Assembly: GCA_965200535.1 (NCBI GenBank)
Contig: CBDAUF010000001.1
Span: forward strand, 620,001 to 684,000
Reading direction: 5' to 3'
Source: MPNO01 sp965200535
Lineage (GTDB): Bacteria > Pseudomonadota > Alphaproteobacteria > MPNO01
Length of the DNA stretch: 64,000 nucleotides
Of this stretch, positions 26,381-35,936 are shown in pieces. The stretch's first letter is position 1; each line of letters opens with the position of its first letter. The translations under genes were made by a program, and so were the position numbers. The notes beneath the pieces are model-generated. The model was given only the letters and a program-made list of their open reading frames with translations, ran no database searches and was not told the origin of the DNA.

Positions 26381-28007
26381 CGTCCTCCTCCGGCCGCGGC
26401 TCGGCCCGGCTCGCGGCCAGCGCCTCCGGCGTATCGACATCGAACAGAACGCCGGCGTCGGCCATCTCCACCTCGACCACCGAGTCCGGATGCGCATCCA
26501 TCAGGCGGCGCGCGCCCGCATCGCCGGAGGCTTCTGCGATTTCGGCGAAGAACCGCCGGTGCCAGAGCGACGGGTTGCCGCGTCTGCCCCGGTAGGTCGG
26601 CACGCAGATGGCGGGCTCGCCGCTGGCTTCGAAGGCGTCGATCAGCCGGCCGATATGGGCGGCCGTCACCCGCGGCATGTCGCCGAGACAGACGAGCGCC
26701 CCCGCCGCCTCGGCCGGGACAGCGGCGATCGCGGCCCTGAGCGAGCCCGCGAGACCGGCGGCGTAATCCGGGTTGTGGACGAAGCGGACCGACCGGCCGG
26801 CGAGCGCGGCGCGCACCTTCTCCGCCTCGTGCCCGGTCACCGCCAGCACCGGTGCGGCGCCCGATGCGACGACGGCGTCTATCGCCCGCGCGACCATCGG
26901 CTCGCCCCCGATCTCGGCCAGCAGCTTGTTCGCGTCGCCCATGCGGCGCGACTGCCCGGCGGCGAGGACGATACCGGCGATCCCGCCCCGGCCGGGTGCC
27001 CGCCCAGCGCGGGGGGCCGCCGACCGGACCGCGGCCTCCTTGAGAAGGCCGCCCGCCCCCATGCGCGCGATATCCCCGCCCGTCACCTCGACGCCGGCGA
27101 TGATCCGTTGCAGCAGCCGGTCGAAACCGTGCGTCCGCGGGGAGCGGGCCGATCCCGGCAGCCCCAGCACATGCATCGCGCCGAGCCGGGCGACCAGGGT
27201 CAGGTTTCCCGGATCGACCGGCATGCCGAGCCGCACGATCGTTCCGCCCGCGCGGACCACCGCCGACGGCACCACATCGCGCCGGTCGACGATGGCGGAC
27301 GCGCCCAGCACCAGCGCAACATCGATCCCGTCCCCGCGCAACGACGCGAGACAGGCCGCCACCGCCTCGTCGTCGTGGGCGGCCCGTTCCGCGCGCTCGA
27401 GGGTGCAGCCCAGCGGCCCCAGCCGTTCGCGGGTGACGGCGACGGTCTTTTCCAGGATCGACTCCCTGGGATCGGCGATGATCGTCTGGATCAGCCCGAC
27501 GCGCCGCGCGGCGTAGGGCGCGAGGCGGACCGGCGGTCCGGACCGGACGGCCAACGCCGCCGCCGCGTCGAGGATGCCGCCCGCGACGGCAAAGGGGATG
27601 ATCTTGACGGTGGCGACGATGCCGCGCGCCGCGACGGGCTGCCACGGGGCGACAGCGGCGATGGTCACCGTCTCATCGACTGCGTTGATTGCATCGATCG
27701 CATCGACATCGACGACCGCGAGGCCCGGCGCCGTCGCGCGCAGGTTGGCGCGGCCGGTGAAGGCGGTATCGACGGCGAGGCCGTCCCCCCGGAACGCAGC
27801 CGCCAGCCGGGCCGCCGCCTCGTTTTCGCCGACGTCGCCGGGTTCGAGGCGCGCCGCGACGATTTCGTCGAACCCCGCCGCCGCCATCGCTGCGATATCG
27901 CCGCCGGTCAGGCGGTGGCCCTTCTTGAGAACGCGGCCGGGGAGCGCTGTCGCATGCGCAAGCAGCGCGCCTTCGGCCTGCGCAAGAGGCGTGGCGCCGA
28001 ACTTCAC
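26361..28007 (-). CDS. Molybdopterin-binding / nucleotidyltransferase (MobA/MocA-like) fusion protein
   Basis: 548 residues from GTG 28007, overlapping the XdhC stop (GTGA). Residues 1-340 form a molybdopterin-binding domain of the MoeA/MoaB type (VKIIPFAVAGG, LVLGASAIVDRRDV, and a GLPGSARS loop near 292). From about residue 351 follows a MocA-like nucleotidyltransferase (GIVLAAGQSRRMGDANKLL, CLGDMPRV). Together they would insert molybdenum and attach CMP to make the dinucleotide cofactor used by CoxL-type hydroxylases. It is the last gene of the cox block. Such fusions are known in Alphaproteobacteria. Confidence 0.88.
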   Translation of the reverse strand: MKFGATPLAQAEGALLAHATALPGRVLKKGHRLTGGDIAAMAAAGFDEIVAARLEPGDVGENEAAARLAAAFRGDGLAVDTAFTGRANLRATAPGLAVVDVDAIDAINAVDETVTIAAVAPWQPVAARGIVATVKIIPFAVAGGILDAAAALAVRSGPPVRLAPYAARRVGLIQTIIADPRESILEKTVAVTRERLGPLGCTLERAERAAHDDEAVAACLASLRGDGIDVALVLGASAIVDRRDVVPSAVVRAGGTIVRLGMPVDPGNLTLVARLGAMHVLGLPGSARSPRTHGFDRLLQRIIAGVEVTGGDIARMGAGGLLKEAAVRSAAPRAGRAPGRGGIAGIVLAAGQSRRMGDANKLLAEIGGEPMVARAIDAVVASGAAPVLAVTGHEAEKVRAALAGRSVRFVHNPDYAAGLAGSLRAAIAAVPAEAAGALVCLGDMPRVTAAHIGRLIDAFEASGEPAICVPTYRGRRGNPSLWHRRFFAEIAEASGDAGARRLMDAHPDSVVEVEMADAGVLFDVDTPEALAASRAEPRPEEDATSSLP

Positions 28008-28714
28008 GCGGCGACCCGCTCCCGGTCGTGCAGCGCCTGGACGATCTGGGCGAGGACGGAGACGGCGATCTCCGCCGGCGAGACGGCGCCGAGCGAAAGC
28101 CCCACGGGGCCGTGGATCCGGCCGATCTCGGCCGCGGTGAAACCGGCTTCGGTGAGCCGTTCCACGCGTGCGGCGTGCGTCTTGCGGCTGCCGAGCGCGC
28201 CGATATAGAAGGCGTCCGAACGCAGCACGGCGGCAAGCGCCGGATCGTCGATCTTCGGATCGTGGGTCAGGGTAACGACGGCGGTGCGGCGGTCGGGATC
28301 GAGCGGCGGCATCGCCTCGTCGGGCCATTGGTTGACCAGGGCGACGCCGGGGAAGCGGTCGTCGGTCGCGAACGAGCCGCGCGGATCGATCACCGTCACG
28401 TCGTAGCCCGCGACCGAGGCCATTCTCGCCAGCGGCTGGGCGATGTGCACCGCGCCCACGATGAGCAGGCGCAGCGGCGGGTTGAATACCTCGACGAACG
28501 CCTCGCCCTCCGCGCCCGCGACGGTGCGCGACCTGTCGTCGCGGATCGCGTCTTCGACCGCCCTGCGCAGTCCGGCGTCGATCCCGTCCGCGCCTTCGTC
28601 CGACCCGTCGAGGGAGACGATCGACTGGCCCCCGCCGTCGAGCCGGGTGACGAGCGCGAACTGGCGCTTGGCCGCGCGGCCGGCGAGGACGCGTTCCAGT
28701 ATTTCGGTCTTCAT
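28004..28714 (-). CDS. XdhC/CoxI family protein, C-terminal Rossmann part
   Basis: 236 residues. After an N-terminal XdhC-like segment of about 90 residues comes a Rossmann-type domain (LLIVGAVHIAQPLARMASVAGYDVTVIDPR) and the IGALGSRKTHAAR and GLSLGA motifs of the XdhC C-terminal domain. XdhC proteins bind molybdenum cofactor and help sulfurate and insert it into xanthine-dehydrogenase-family enzymes. The gene abuts the preceding XdhC half (stop at 28715) and is coupled to the fusion gene downstream, so all three probably serve CoxL maturation. Confidence 0.9.
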   Translation of the reverse strand: MKTEILERVLAGRAAKRQFALVTRLDGGGQSIVSLDGSDEGADGIDAGLRRAVEDAIRDDRSRTVAGAEGEAFVEVFNPPLRLLIVGAVHIAQPLARMASVAGYDVTVIDPRGSFATDDRFPGVALVNQWPDEAMPPLDPDRRTAVVTLTHDPKIDDPALAAVLRSDAFYIGALGSRKTHAARVERLTEAGFTAAEIGRIHGPVGLSLGAVSPAEIAVSVLAQIVQALHDRERVAA

Positions 28715-29062
28715 CTAGTCGAGTTTCTCCACATAGACATGGACCTGTCCGCCGCAGGCGAGGCCGACCTCCCACGCGAGTTCGTTGGTCACGCCGTATT
28801 CCAGCACCTTGGGCTTGCCGGTCCTGATGACCTCCTGCGCCTCGTGGATGACAGCGCCCTCGATGCAGCCGCCGGAAACCGAACCGACGAAATTCTGCTC
28901 GGAATCGATCGCGAGGTGACTGCCCACCGGCCGCGGCGAGGATCCCCAGGTCCGGATGACCGTGGCGATCGCCACGCCGCGGCCGGCGCGGCGCCAGGCC
29001 TGCGCCTCTCCAAGGGCATCGTCGTCGTTCGAGATTGCGTTCACGCCATCATCCGGAGCCAT
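28715..29062 (-). CDS. XdhC/CoxI family protein, N-terminal half
   Basis: 115 residues corresponding only to the first domain of XdhC: AQAWRRAGRGVAIATVIRTWGSSPRPVGSHLAI followed by FVGSVSGGCIEGAVIHEA and a GLACGGQVHVYVE end. The conserved GS(V/I)SGGC(I/V)E motif is intact. Split XdhC halves as neighbouring genes are seen in other cox clusters, so this is probably native organisation rather than a frameshift; the stop codon is immediately followed by the start of the second gene. It overlaps the end of coxE by 22 bases. Confidence 0.88.
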   Translation of the reverse strand: MAPDDGVNAISNDDDALGEAQAWRRAGRGVAIATVIRTWGSSPRPVGSHLAIDSEQNFVGSVSGGCIEGAVIHEAQEVIRTGKPKVLEYGVTNELAWEVGLACGGQVHVYVEKLD

Positions 29063-30297
29063 TTGTCCATCCCTTCCCTGCGCCGGACGGCGGGCCGCCC
29101 GAGCGCCTCGATCAATGCTTCCAGGCTAAGGAGATTGTGCACCGGGCGGAACTCGTCAACAAACGGAAGCAGGGACCTGATGCCCCGCGAGCGCGGCTCG
29201 AACCCCTCGAAACGGAGCAGCGGGTTGAGCCAGATCAGTCGGCGGCAGGACTTGTGCAGCCGTTCGACTTCCGCGTGCAGGCCGCGCCCGGCGTCGCGGT
29301 CCAGCCCGTCGCTGATCAACAGCACCACCGCGCCCTGGCCGAGGACGCGGCGCGACCAGCGGCGGTTGAAATCCTTCAGCGACTCCCCGATGCGCGTACC
29401 GCCCGACCAGTCCTCGACCGATTCGGCGACGCGCGACAACGCAATGTCGATGTCGCGCTGGCGCAGATGCCGGGTGACGTTGGTGAGCCGGGTTCCGAAC
29501 AGGAACGTGTGCACGCGGTCGCGGTCGTTGGTGAGGGTGTGCATGAAATGGAGGAACATGCGGGTGTAGCGGCTCATCGAGCCCGAAATGTCGCAGATGA
29601 TGACCAGGGGCGGCAGACGGGTGTTCTTCCGCCGCCACCGGAGGGGGATCGATCCGCTGCCCGAACGCAGCGCCGCACGCAGCGTCGCGCGCATGTCGAC
29701 GCGGGTGCGGCGCTTGTCGGGCCGGAAACGCCGGGTGGGAATCTCGGCGATCGGCAGACGCATGCGCGCGATGGCGGCTTTCGCGCGGGCGATCTCCTCG
29801 GCGCTCATGTCCTCGAAATCCATCTCCTGCAGGAGCTCGTTGGCCGATGCGGTCATCGCCGCGTCGAACTCGATCTCCTTGTCGCGGTCCTTCTCCTCCT
29901 CGCTGTCGGACTCGTCGTCCTGCGGGTTGAGCGCATCGAGCAGGCGCCGGCTCGGCGGCTCCTCCGGCGGCGGCGCTTCCGCTTCGGGCAGGACCAGACC
30001 CATCATGCGTTCGAGGATCTTCGGATCGCGCCAGAAGATGTGAAATGCCTGGTCGAACAGTTCGTGCTGGTCGCGCCGGTTGACGAAGACCGCGTGCAGC
30101 GCCCAGTAGAAGTCGGACCGGCTGGCGATGCCGACCTCCCTCACCGCGCCGACCGCATCGAGGACCTTTCCCGTGCCCACCGGCAGCCCGGCCGCACGCA
30201 GGATGCGGCCGAAATGCATCACGTTGGCGGCGAGCCGGCTCCCCTCCAGGCTGTCGAGGAGCGCAAAGGGGCTGGCCGCAGGCTCGGCCGGGGTCAT
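29041..30297 (-). CDS. coxE: vWA domain-containing CoxE family protein
   Basis: 418 residues from ATG 30297, overlapping the stop of the MoxR gene (ATGA). After an acidic linker (DDESDSEEEKDRD near 130) the C-terminal half is a von Willebrand A domain with the MIDAS motif DISGS at 236-240, a WSGGTRIGESL loop and VLLISDGLDRD. With its MoxR partner it forms the AAA/vWA chaperone pair that matures the Mo-Cu or Mo centre of CO-dehydrogenase-type enzymes. It acts on CoxL at the cytoplasmic membrane according to work on oligotrophic carboxydotrophs. Confidence 0.9.
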   Translation of the reverse strand: MTPAEPAASPFALLDSLEGSRLAANVMHFGRILRAAGLPVGTGKVLDAVGAVREVGIASRSDFYWALHAVFVNRRDQHELFDQAFHIFWRDPKILERMMGLVLPEAEAPPPEEPPSRRLLDALNPQDDESDSEEEKDRDKEIEFDAAMTASANELLQEMDFEDMSAEEIARAKAAIARMRLPIAEIPTRRFRPDKRRTRVDMRATLRAALRSGSGSIPLRWRRKNTRLPPLVIICDISGSMSRYTRMFLHFMHTLTNDRDRVHTFLFGTRLTNVTRHLRQRDIDIALSRVAESVEDWSGGTRIGESLKDFNRRWSRRVLGQGAVVLLISDGLDRDAGRGLHAEVERLHKSCRRLIWLNPLLRFEGFEPRSRGIRSLLPFVDEFRPVHNLLSLEALIEALGRPAVRRREGMDKWLRMMA

Positions 30298-31217
30298 GGC
30301 TGGATCTGTGCGAGCTGGCTCTTGACCTCGTCGAGGATCCGGGCGGCCTCGCTGCCCCGCACCTTCTCGATGTCGTCCTGGTACTTGAGCAGGACGCCGA
30401 GGGTCGAATTGACGGTCTCCGGGTCGAGGTCGATCTTGTCGAGCTGGATCAGCGCGTTGGTCCAGTCGATCGTCTCCGCCACCCCGGGCAGCTTGAACAG
30501 GTCTCGGTTGCGCAGCTCCTGCACGAAGGCGACGATCTGGTGCGACAGTTCCTCCGCCGCGCCGGGCACCTTGACCCTGAGGATCTCGCGTTCGCGCGCG
30601 GCGTCCGGGTAATCGACCCAGAAATAGAAGCAGCGCCGCTTGATCGCGTCGTGGATCTCGCGGGTCCGGTTGGAGGTGATCACCACGATCGGCGGCGCGG
30701 CGGCCTTCGCCGTGCCGATTTCCGGGATGGTGACCTGGAAGTCGGACAGGAGTTCGAGCAGAAACGCCTCGAACGGCTCGTCGGTGCGGTCGAGCTCGTC
30801 GATCAGCAGCACCGGCGGCAGGCCGGACACGTCGGCCTCGAGCGCCCTGAGCAATGGACGCTTGATCAGGAACCGTTCGCTGAAGATACCCTTCTCGATC
30901 CGCTCGCGATCGGTCTCGCCGGTCGCCTCGGCGATGCGGATGTCGATCATCTGCAGGCTGTAGTTCCACTCGTAGACGGCGGAGGCGACGTCGAGCCCCT
31001 CGTAGCACTGAAGCCGGATCAGCGAGCGGCCGAGCGCCTCCGACAGCACCTTGCCGATCTCGGTCTTGCCGACGCCGGCCTCGCCCTCGAGGAAAAGCGG
31101 CCGGTCGAGCCTGAGCGCGAGGAACAGCGCCGTCGCCAGCGACCGGTCCGCGACATAGCGACCGGCGGCGAGCAGATCGACGACCGCATCGACGGTTTCG
31201 GGAAGGGGGAGTTTCAT
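30294..31217 (-). CDS. coxD: MoxR-family AAA ATPase CoxD
   Basis: 307 residues from ATG 31217, with GGGGGAG upstream. Walker A is GEAGVGKTE (45-53), Walker B VLLIDELDR near 140, and sensor-1 VVITSNRTRE near 178. The sequence matches the CoxD subgroup of MoxR ATPases, which remodels the active site of CO-dehydrogenase-like enzymes with CoxE. It is translationally coupled to coxE. A 145-base gap to coxM upstream contains nothing I can recognise. Confidence 0.92.
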   Translation of the reverse strand: MKLPLPETVDAVVDLLAAGRYVADRSLATALFLALRLDRPLFLEGEAGVGKTEIGKVLSEALGRSLIRLQCYEGLDVASAVYEWNYSLQMIDIRIAEATGETDRERIEKGIFSERFLIKRPLLRALEADVSGLPPVLLIDELDRTDEPFEAFLLELLSDFQVTIPEIGTAKAAAPPIVVITSNRTREIHDAIKRRCFYFWVDYPDAAREREILRVKVPGAAEELSHQIVAFVQELRNRDLFKLPGVAETIDWTNALIQLDKIDLDPETVNSTLGVLLKYQDDIEKVRGSEAARILDEVKSQLAQIQP

Positions 31218-31362
31218 CGGTGTACTCGCGCGGTGAACCGGGGTTGGGCCGAACGGCCCCGCCGCCGGGTTCCGTTCGTCCGGGTGTTGCAAAGGTGCCG
31301 GGAGGCCGGCGGCCGGCCTCCCTGCGAAACCGCGCGGGTCCAGTCTCGCTCGATTGCCGCGT

Positions 31363-32160
31363 TCAGCCGTTGGCCTCGGCGACGGCGCGCTTGGCCATCA
31401 CCGTCACCAGATGGGCGCGGTATTCCGCGCTCGCGTGGATATCGCTGTTGAGGTCTTCGTCGCCGATCTTGATGTCGGCGACGGCCTCGGCCGCGAAATT
31501 GCCGGCGAGCGCCTGCTCCATCTCCGCCACGCGGAACACGCACGGGCCGGCGCCGGTCACCGCCACCCGCGGACCGCCCGCCGTCTCGGCGACGAACACG
31601 CCGACGATGGCGTAGCGCGAGGCCGGGTTCGGGAACTTCTTGTAGGCCGCCCGGGAGGGAGCCGGGAAGGTTACGGCAGTCACCAGTTCGCCCGGCTCGA
31701 GCGCGGTCTCGAACATGCCGGTGAAGAAGTCGTCGCCGGCGATGTCCCGCCGATTGGTGTGGACGGTCGCGCCCAGCCCGACCACCGCCGCGGGGTAGTC
31801 GGCCGCCGGGTCGTTGTTGGCGATCGAGCCGCCGATCGTGCCCCGGTTGCGCACCTGCGGATCGCCGATACCGCCGGCCAGCCTGCAAAGCGCCGGGATG
31901 GCTGCCGCCGCCTCTGCCGAGTCGGCAACATCGGCGTGGCGGGTCATGCCGCCGACCCTGACCGCGCCGCCCGAAACCGAGACCCCGGCGAGGCTTCCGA
32001 CGCCGGCCAGATCGACCAGATCGGAGGGGTTGGCGAGGCGCTGCTTGATGGTCGGAATCAGCGTCATTCCGCCCGACAGGAAGCGGCCGTCCTCGGCGTC
32101 CATGACGGCACTTACCGCGTCCTCGACCGACGATGCCTTCCGGTAGGTGAAATCGTACAT
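31363..32160 (-). CDS. coxM: FAD-binding medium subunit of aerobic CO-dehydrogenase-type hydroxylase
   Basis: 265 residues. The FAD-binding motifs of the family are present: GGMTLIPTIKQRLANPSDLVDL near residue 30 and TIGGSIANNDPAADYPA near 110, with the C-terminal CO-dehydrogenase flavoprotein domain after residue 165. It passes electrons from the [2Fe-2S] subunit to the respiratory chain. It follows coxL by 28 bases, giving the gene order S-L-M that is typical of form II clusters. Confidence 0.93.
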   Translation of the reverse strand: MYDFTYRKASSVEDAVSAVMDAEDGRFLSGGMTLIPTIKQRLANPSDLVDLAGVGSLAGVSVSGGAVRVGGMTRHADVADSAEAAAAIPALCRLAGGIGDPQVRNRGTIGGSIANNDPAADYPAAVVGLGATVHTNRRDIAGDDFFTGMFETALEPGELVTAVTFPAPSRAAYKKFPNPASRYAIVGVFVAETAGGPRVAVTGAGPCVFRVAEMEQALAGNFAAEAVADIKIGDEDLNSDIHASAEYRAHLVTVMAKRAVAEANG

Positions 32161-32188
32161 GGTCTACTCCTTCTGGGGCGCCCCGGTT

Positions 32189-34558
32189 CTAGGACGCCCT
32201 GGCGGTTTGCATGGCCTGCCACACGCTCTCCGACGTGACAGGCATATCGATGTGGTTGATGCCGAGCGGCGCAAGCGCGTTGACAATCGCATTGACCACG
32301 GCGGGCGGAGCGCCGATCGCGCCGATCTCGCCCACCCCCTTGGCGCCCAGCGGGTTCATCGGGCAGGGCGTCTCGGTATGGTCGAGGTCGAAGCTCGGCA
32401 CGGTGTCGGCCCGCGGCAGGGTGTAGTCCATCAACGAGCCGGTCAGCGGCTGGCCGGTCTCGTCGAAGACAGCCTGTTCCATCAGCGCCTGGCCGATGCC
32501 GTGGGCGAGGCCGCCATGGACCTGCCCCTCGACGATCATCGGGTTGACGATGGTCCCCACGTCGTCGACCGCGGTGAACCGTTCGACCGAGACAGCGCCG
32601 GTCTCCGGATCCACTTCGACCTCGCAGACATAGGACGCAAAGGGGAAGTTGAAGTTGACCGGATCGAAGAACGCCTGCTCGTCGAGCCCGGGCTCGAGTT
32701 CCTCCAGCGGATAGTTGTGGGGCACATAGGCGGCGAACGCCACCTCGCCGATGCTGATCGTTCTGTCGGTGCCGGAAACCGCGAACGTTCCGCTGTCGAA
32801 CTCGATGTCGTCGACCGAGGCCTCCAGCAGGTGAGCGGCGATCTTCTTGCCCTTGTCGATGATCTTGTCCATCGCCCGGTCGATGGCGCTGCCGCCGACC
32901 GAGAGCGACCGGGAGCCGTAGGTTCCCATCCCCATCACCGCCCGGTCGGTGTCGCCCTCGACGACCTCGACATTCTCGAGCGGTACGCCGAGCTTGTCGG
33001 TGACCAGCTGGGCGAAGGTGGTCTCGTGGCCTTGGCCGTGGTTATGGGTGCCGGCGAAGACGGTGACTGTGCCGGTCGCGTTGAACCGGACCTGGGCGGA
33101 TTCGTAGAGCCCCGCACGGGCGCCGAGCGAGCCCGCGATCGCCGAGGGCGCAGCCCCGGTCGCCTCGATCGGTGCGGCCACACCGATGCCGCGCAGCTTG
33201 CCCGCGGCTTCCGATGCCCGCTTGCGCTCCCCGAATCCGGCCCAATCCGACTTTTCGAGCACGATGTCGAACGCGCCTTCGTAGGCGCCCGAATCGTAGA
33301 GGAGAGCGACCGGCGTCTGGTAGGGGAAGGCGTCGTCGGCGATGAAGTTGCGCCGCCGGATCTGCACCGGATCGATACCGCTGACCCGCGCCGCCTCATC
33401 GACCGCACGCTCCAGCAGATAGGTCGCCTCGGGCCGACCGGCGCCGCGCAGCGCATCGACCGGCGAGGTGTTGGTAAAGACCGCCTTCACGTTGCAGAAG
33501 ATCGCCGGTGTCGTGTACTGGCCGGCGAAGAGCGTCGCATAAAGGTAGGTCGGGATCAGCGGGGCGAAGGCCGAGAGATAGGCCCCCAGGTTGGCGATCG
33601 TGTTGACGCGGAGCCCGGTGAACTTGCCGTCGCCGTCGAGCGCGAGCTCGACCTCGGTGACGTGGTCCCGGCCATGCGCGTCGGTCACGAAGCACTCGCT
33701 CCGCTGGCCGAGCCAGCGCACCGGCCGTTCCAGCTTGCGGGCCGCCCAGCAGATGATCGCGTACTCGCAATAGGGCGCGACCTTGGAGCCGAAGCCGCCG
33801 CCGACATCAGGCGCAACGACGCGGAACTTGTGCTCCGGCTGGTTGAGCACGAAAGCGCCGAGCAGGAGGCGCATGGCGTGCGCCGCCTGGGCGGTGCAGT
33901 GGAGGGTGAGCTTGCCCTCGCCCCTGTCGTATTCGGCGACCGCCGCGCGGGGCTCCATGGAGTGCGGGATGATGCGCTGGTTGACGAGTTCGAGCCGCAC
34001 CGTGTGCTGCGCGGCCTCGAAGGCGGCGTCGGCCGCCTCCTTGTCGCCGAAATCCCAGTCGAAGCAGATGTTGCCGGGCGCCGCGTCGTGAACCTGCGGC
34101 GCGCCGTCGGCGGGCGCGGTGTCGGTCGCCGCCGCCGCATCGTGCGGTTCATAGTCGACATCGACCAGCTCGGCCGCATCGGCGGCCTGCGCCGCGCTCT
34201 CGGCGATGACCGCCGCCACGATCTCGCCGACATAACGCACCTTGCCCTGGGCCAGCACCGGCCACTTGGGCTCCACCATCGGCGTGCCGTCGCTGGAGGT
34301 GATCCCCCAGCCGCAGGGCATGCCGCCGATACCGTCGGCGTCGGCGTCGGCCCCGGTCAGGACGGCGACCACGCCGGGCGCGGCGGCGGCCCTCGATACG
34401 TCGACCGACCGCAGCGTCGCATGGCCGTGCGGCGAGCGCAGCATGTGCGCGTGGAGCTGGCCGGCCCGCACGACATCGTCGGTATAGTTTCCGCGTCCGG
34501 TCAGGAAGCGGAAATCCTCCTTGCGCTTGACGGAAGCGCCAATTCCTCCCTCAGGCAT
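32189..34558 (-). CDS. coxL: Molybdenum-binding large subunit, form II-like CO dehydrogenase/xanthine-dehydrogenase family
   Basis: 789 residues. The molybdopterin-binding strands are complete: GGGFGSKV near 260, the GHGQGHETTFAQL-like loop near 505 and the catalytic glutamate in KGVGEIGAI near 745. The active-site loop near residue 368 reads DALRGAGR. It lacks the AYxCSFR copper-ligating cysteine of true (form I) CO dehydrogenase and is close to the AYRGAGR of form II. The substrate is therefore doubtful: CO at low affinity, or an aldehyde or N-heterocycle. It assembles with the S and M subunits as a dimer of heterotrimers. Confidence 0.9.
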   Translation of the reverse strand: MPEGGIGASVKRKEDFRFLTGRGNYTDDVVRAGQLHAHMLRSPHGHATLRSVDVSRAAAAPGVVAVLTGADADADGIGGMPCGWGITSSDGTPMVEPKWPVLAQGKVRYVGEIVAAVIAESAAQAADAAELVDVDYEPHDAAAATDTAPADGAPQVHDAAPGNICFDWDFGDKEAADAAFEAAQHTVRLELVNQRIIPHSMEPRAAVAEYDRGEGKLTLHCTAQAAHAMRLLLGAFVLNQPEHKFRVVAPDVGGGFGSKVAPYCEYAIICWAARKLERPVRWLGQRSECFVTDAHGRDHVTEVELALDGDGKFTGLRVNTIANLGAYLSAFAPLIPTYLYATLFAGQYTTPAIFCNVKAVFTNTSPVDALRGAGRPEATYLLERAVDEAARVSGIDPVQIRRRNFIADDAFPYQTPVALLYDSGAYEGAFDIVLEKSDWAGFGERKRASEAAGKLRGIGVAAPIEATGAAPSAIAGSLGARAGLYESAQVRFNATGTVTVFAGTHNHGQGHETTFAQLVTDKLGVPLENVEVVEGDTDRAVMGMGTYGSRSLSVGGSAIDRAMDKIIDKGKKIAAHLLEASVDDIEFDSGTFAVSGTDRTISIGEVAFAAYVPHNYPLEELEPGLDEQAFFDPVNFNFPFASYVCEVEVDPETGAVSVERFTAVDDVGTIVNPMIVEGQVHGGLAHGIGQALMEQAVFDETGQPLTGSLMDYTLPRADTVPSFDLDHTETPCPMNPLGAKGVGEIGAIGAPPAVVNAIVNALAPLGINHIDMPVTSESVWQAMQTARAS

Positions 34559-34582
34559 TTCTTGCCTCCCGGGTCGATTGTG

Positions 34583-35059
<477 letters not shown>

Positions 35060-35243
35060 TTGTGACCCTCCTTGAGTCGACGCGCGGCGCCCTGCCTGCG
35101 CCCTCCGGTGCGGCGGCCGGGTCGGACCGCCGGGACGGTACCCTGGCAGGCGTCCGGCCTTTCCATCCTGCTGCGCCGCAGTATCCCGCCCGAACCGTAA
35201 CGGGTCAAGGCGCGCGGCGACTTGCCCACGCCCCTGCCGGGCT

Positions 35244-35819
35244 TCAGCTCAGCACGATCACCAGGACGATGACGGCGACCGCGACCAAGCCGCCGATCCA
35301 CACCGCCGGGCTCAAACCCTCCGACGCAGGCTTCGGCGCCTCGGTCTCGGCGGGCTCTTCTTCGGCCGCCTCTTCCGCCGCCTCACCGACCGCCTCGGCG
35401 AACTTGTCGAAGAAATCGTCGGCCATCTTGCGCGCCGTCGAGTCGATCAGCCGCGAGCCGATCTGCGCCAGCTTGCCGCCGACGGTTCCGTTCGCCTCGT
35501 AGGTCAGCAGCGTGCCATCGCCGTCCTCGGCGAGCCTGACCGTTGCGCCGCCCTTGGCGAAGCCGGCGACACCGCCCTGGCCCTCGCCGCTGATCCTGTA
35601 GCCGTTGGGCGGATCGACCTCCGAAAGCGCGACCTTGCCGGTGAACTTCGCCGATACCGGACCCACCCTGGAGGTGACCCTGGCGCTGAATTCGGTGTCC
35701 GACGTCTTCTCCAGCGTTTCGCAGCCGGCGATGCACTGCTTGAGAACCTCGGGGTCGTTGAGCGCTTCCCACACCTTCTGCCGCGGTGCCGGAATCCGCC
35801 GTTCGCCGGTCATCTCCAT
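35244..35819 (-). CDS. coxG: CoxG-like SRPBCC protein with C-terminal membrane anchor
   Basis: 191 residues from ATG 35819, chosen because GGAGG lies 6 bases upstream; starts four codons earlier or two later are possible. Residues 1-145 are an SRPBCC/CoxG fold (RRIPAPRQKVWEALNDPEVLKQCIAGCE). Next comes an acidic, Ala/Glu-rich linker and one C-terminal membrane helix (VWIGGLVAVAVIVLVIVLS). CoxG is thought to anchor CO dehydrogenase to the cytoplasmic membrane and pass electrons to quinone. It is the first cox gene; coxS follows after a 184-base gap. Confidence 0.9.
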   Translation of the reverse strand: MEMTGERRIPAPRQKVWEALNDPEVLKQCIAGCETLEKTSDTEFSARVTSRVGPVSAKFTGKVALSEVDPPNGYRISGEGQGGVAGFAKGGATVRLAEDGDGTLLTYEANGTVGGKLAQIGSRLIDSTARKMADDFFDKFAEAVGEAAEEAAEEEPAETEAPKPASEGLSPAVWIGGLVAVAVIVLVIVLS

Positions 35820-35936
35820 TTCTGCCTCCAACGCCCGTGCCGCCCGCGCCGAGACACGGGAACCGCCTGCGGTGCAACCTAGAGCGTCGCCCCGGAACCG
35901 GCAAGCAACGGCAGCGGCAACTGCCGGCGAAGGGGA

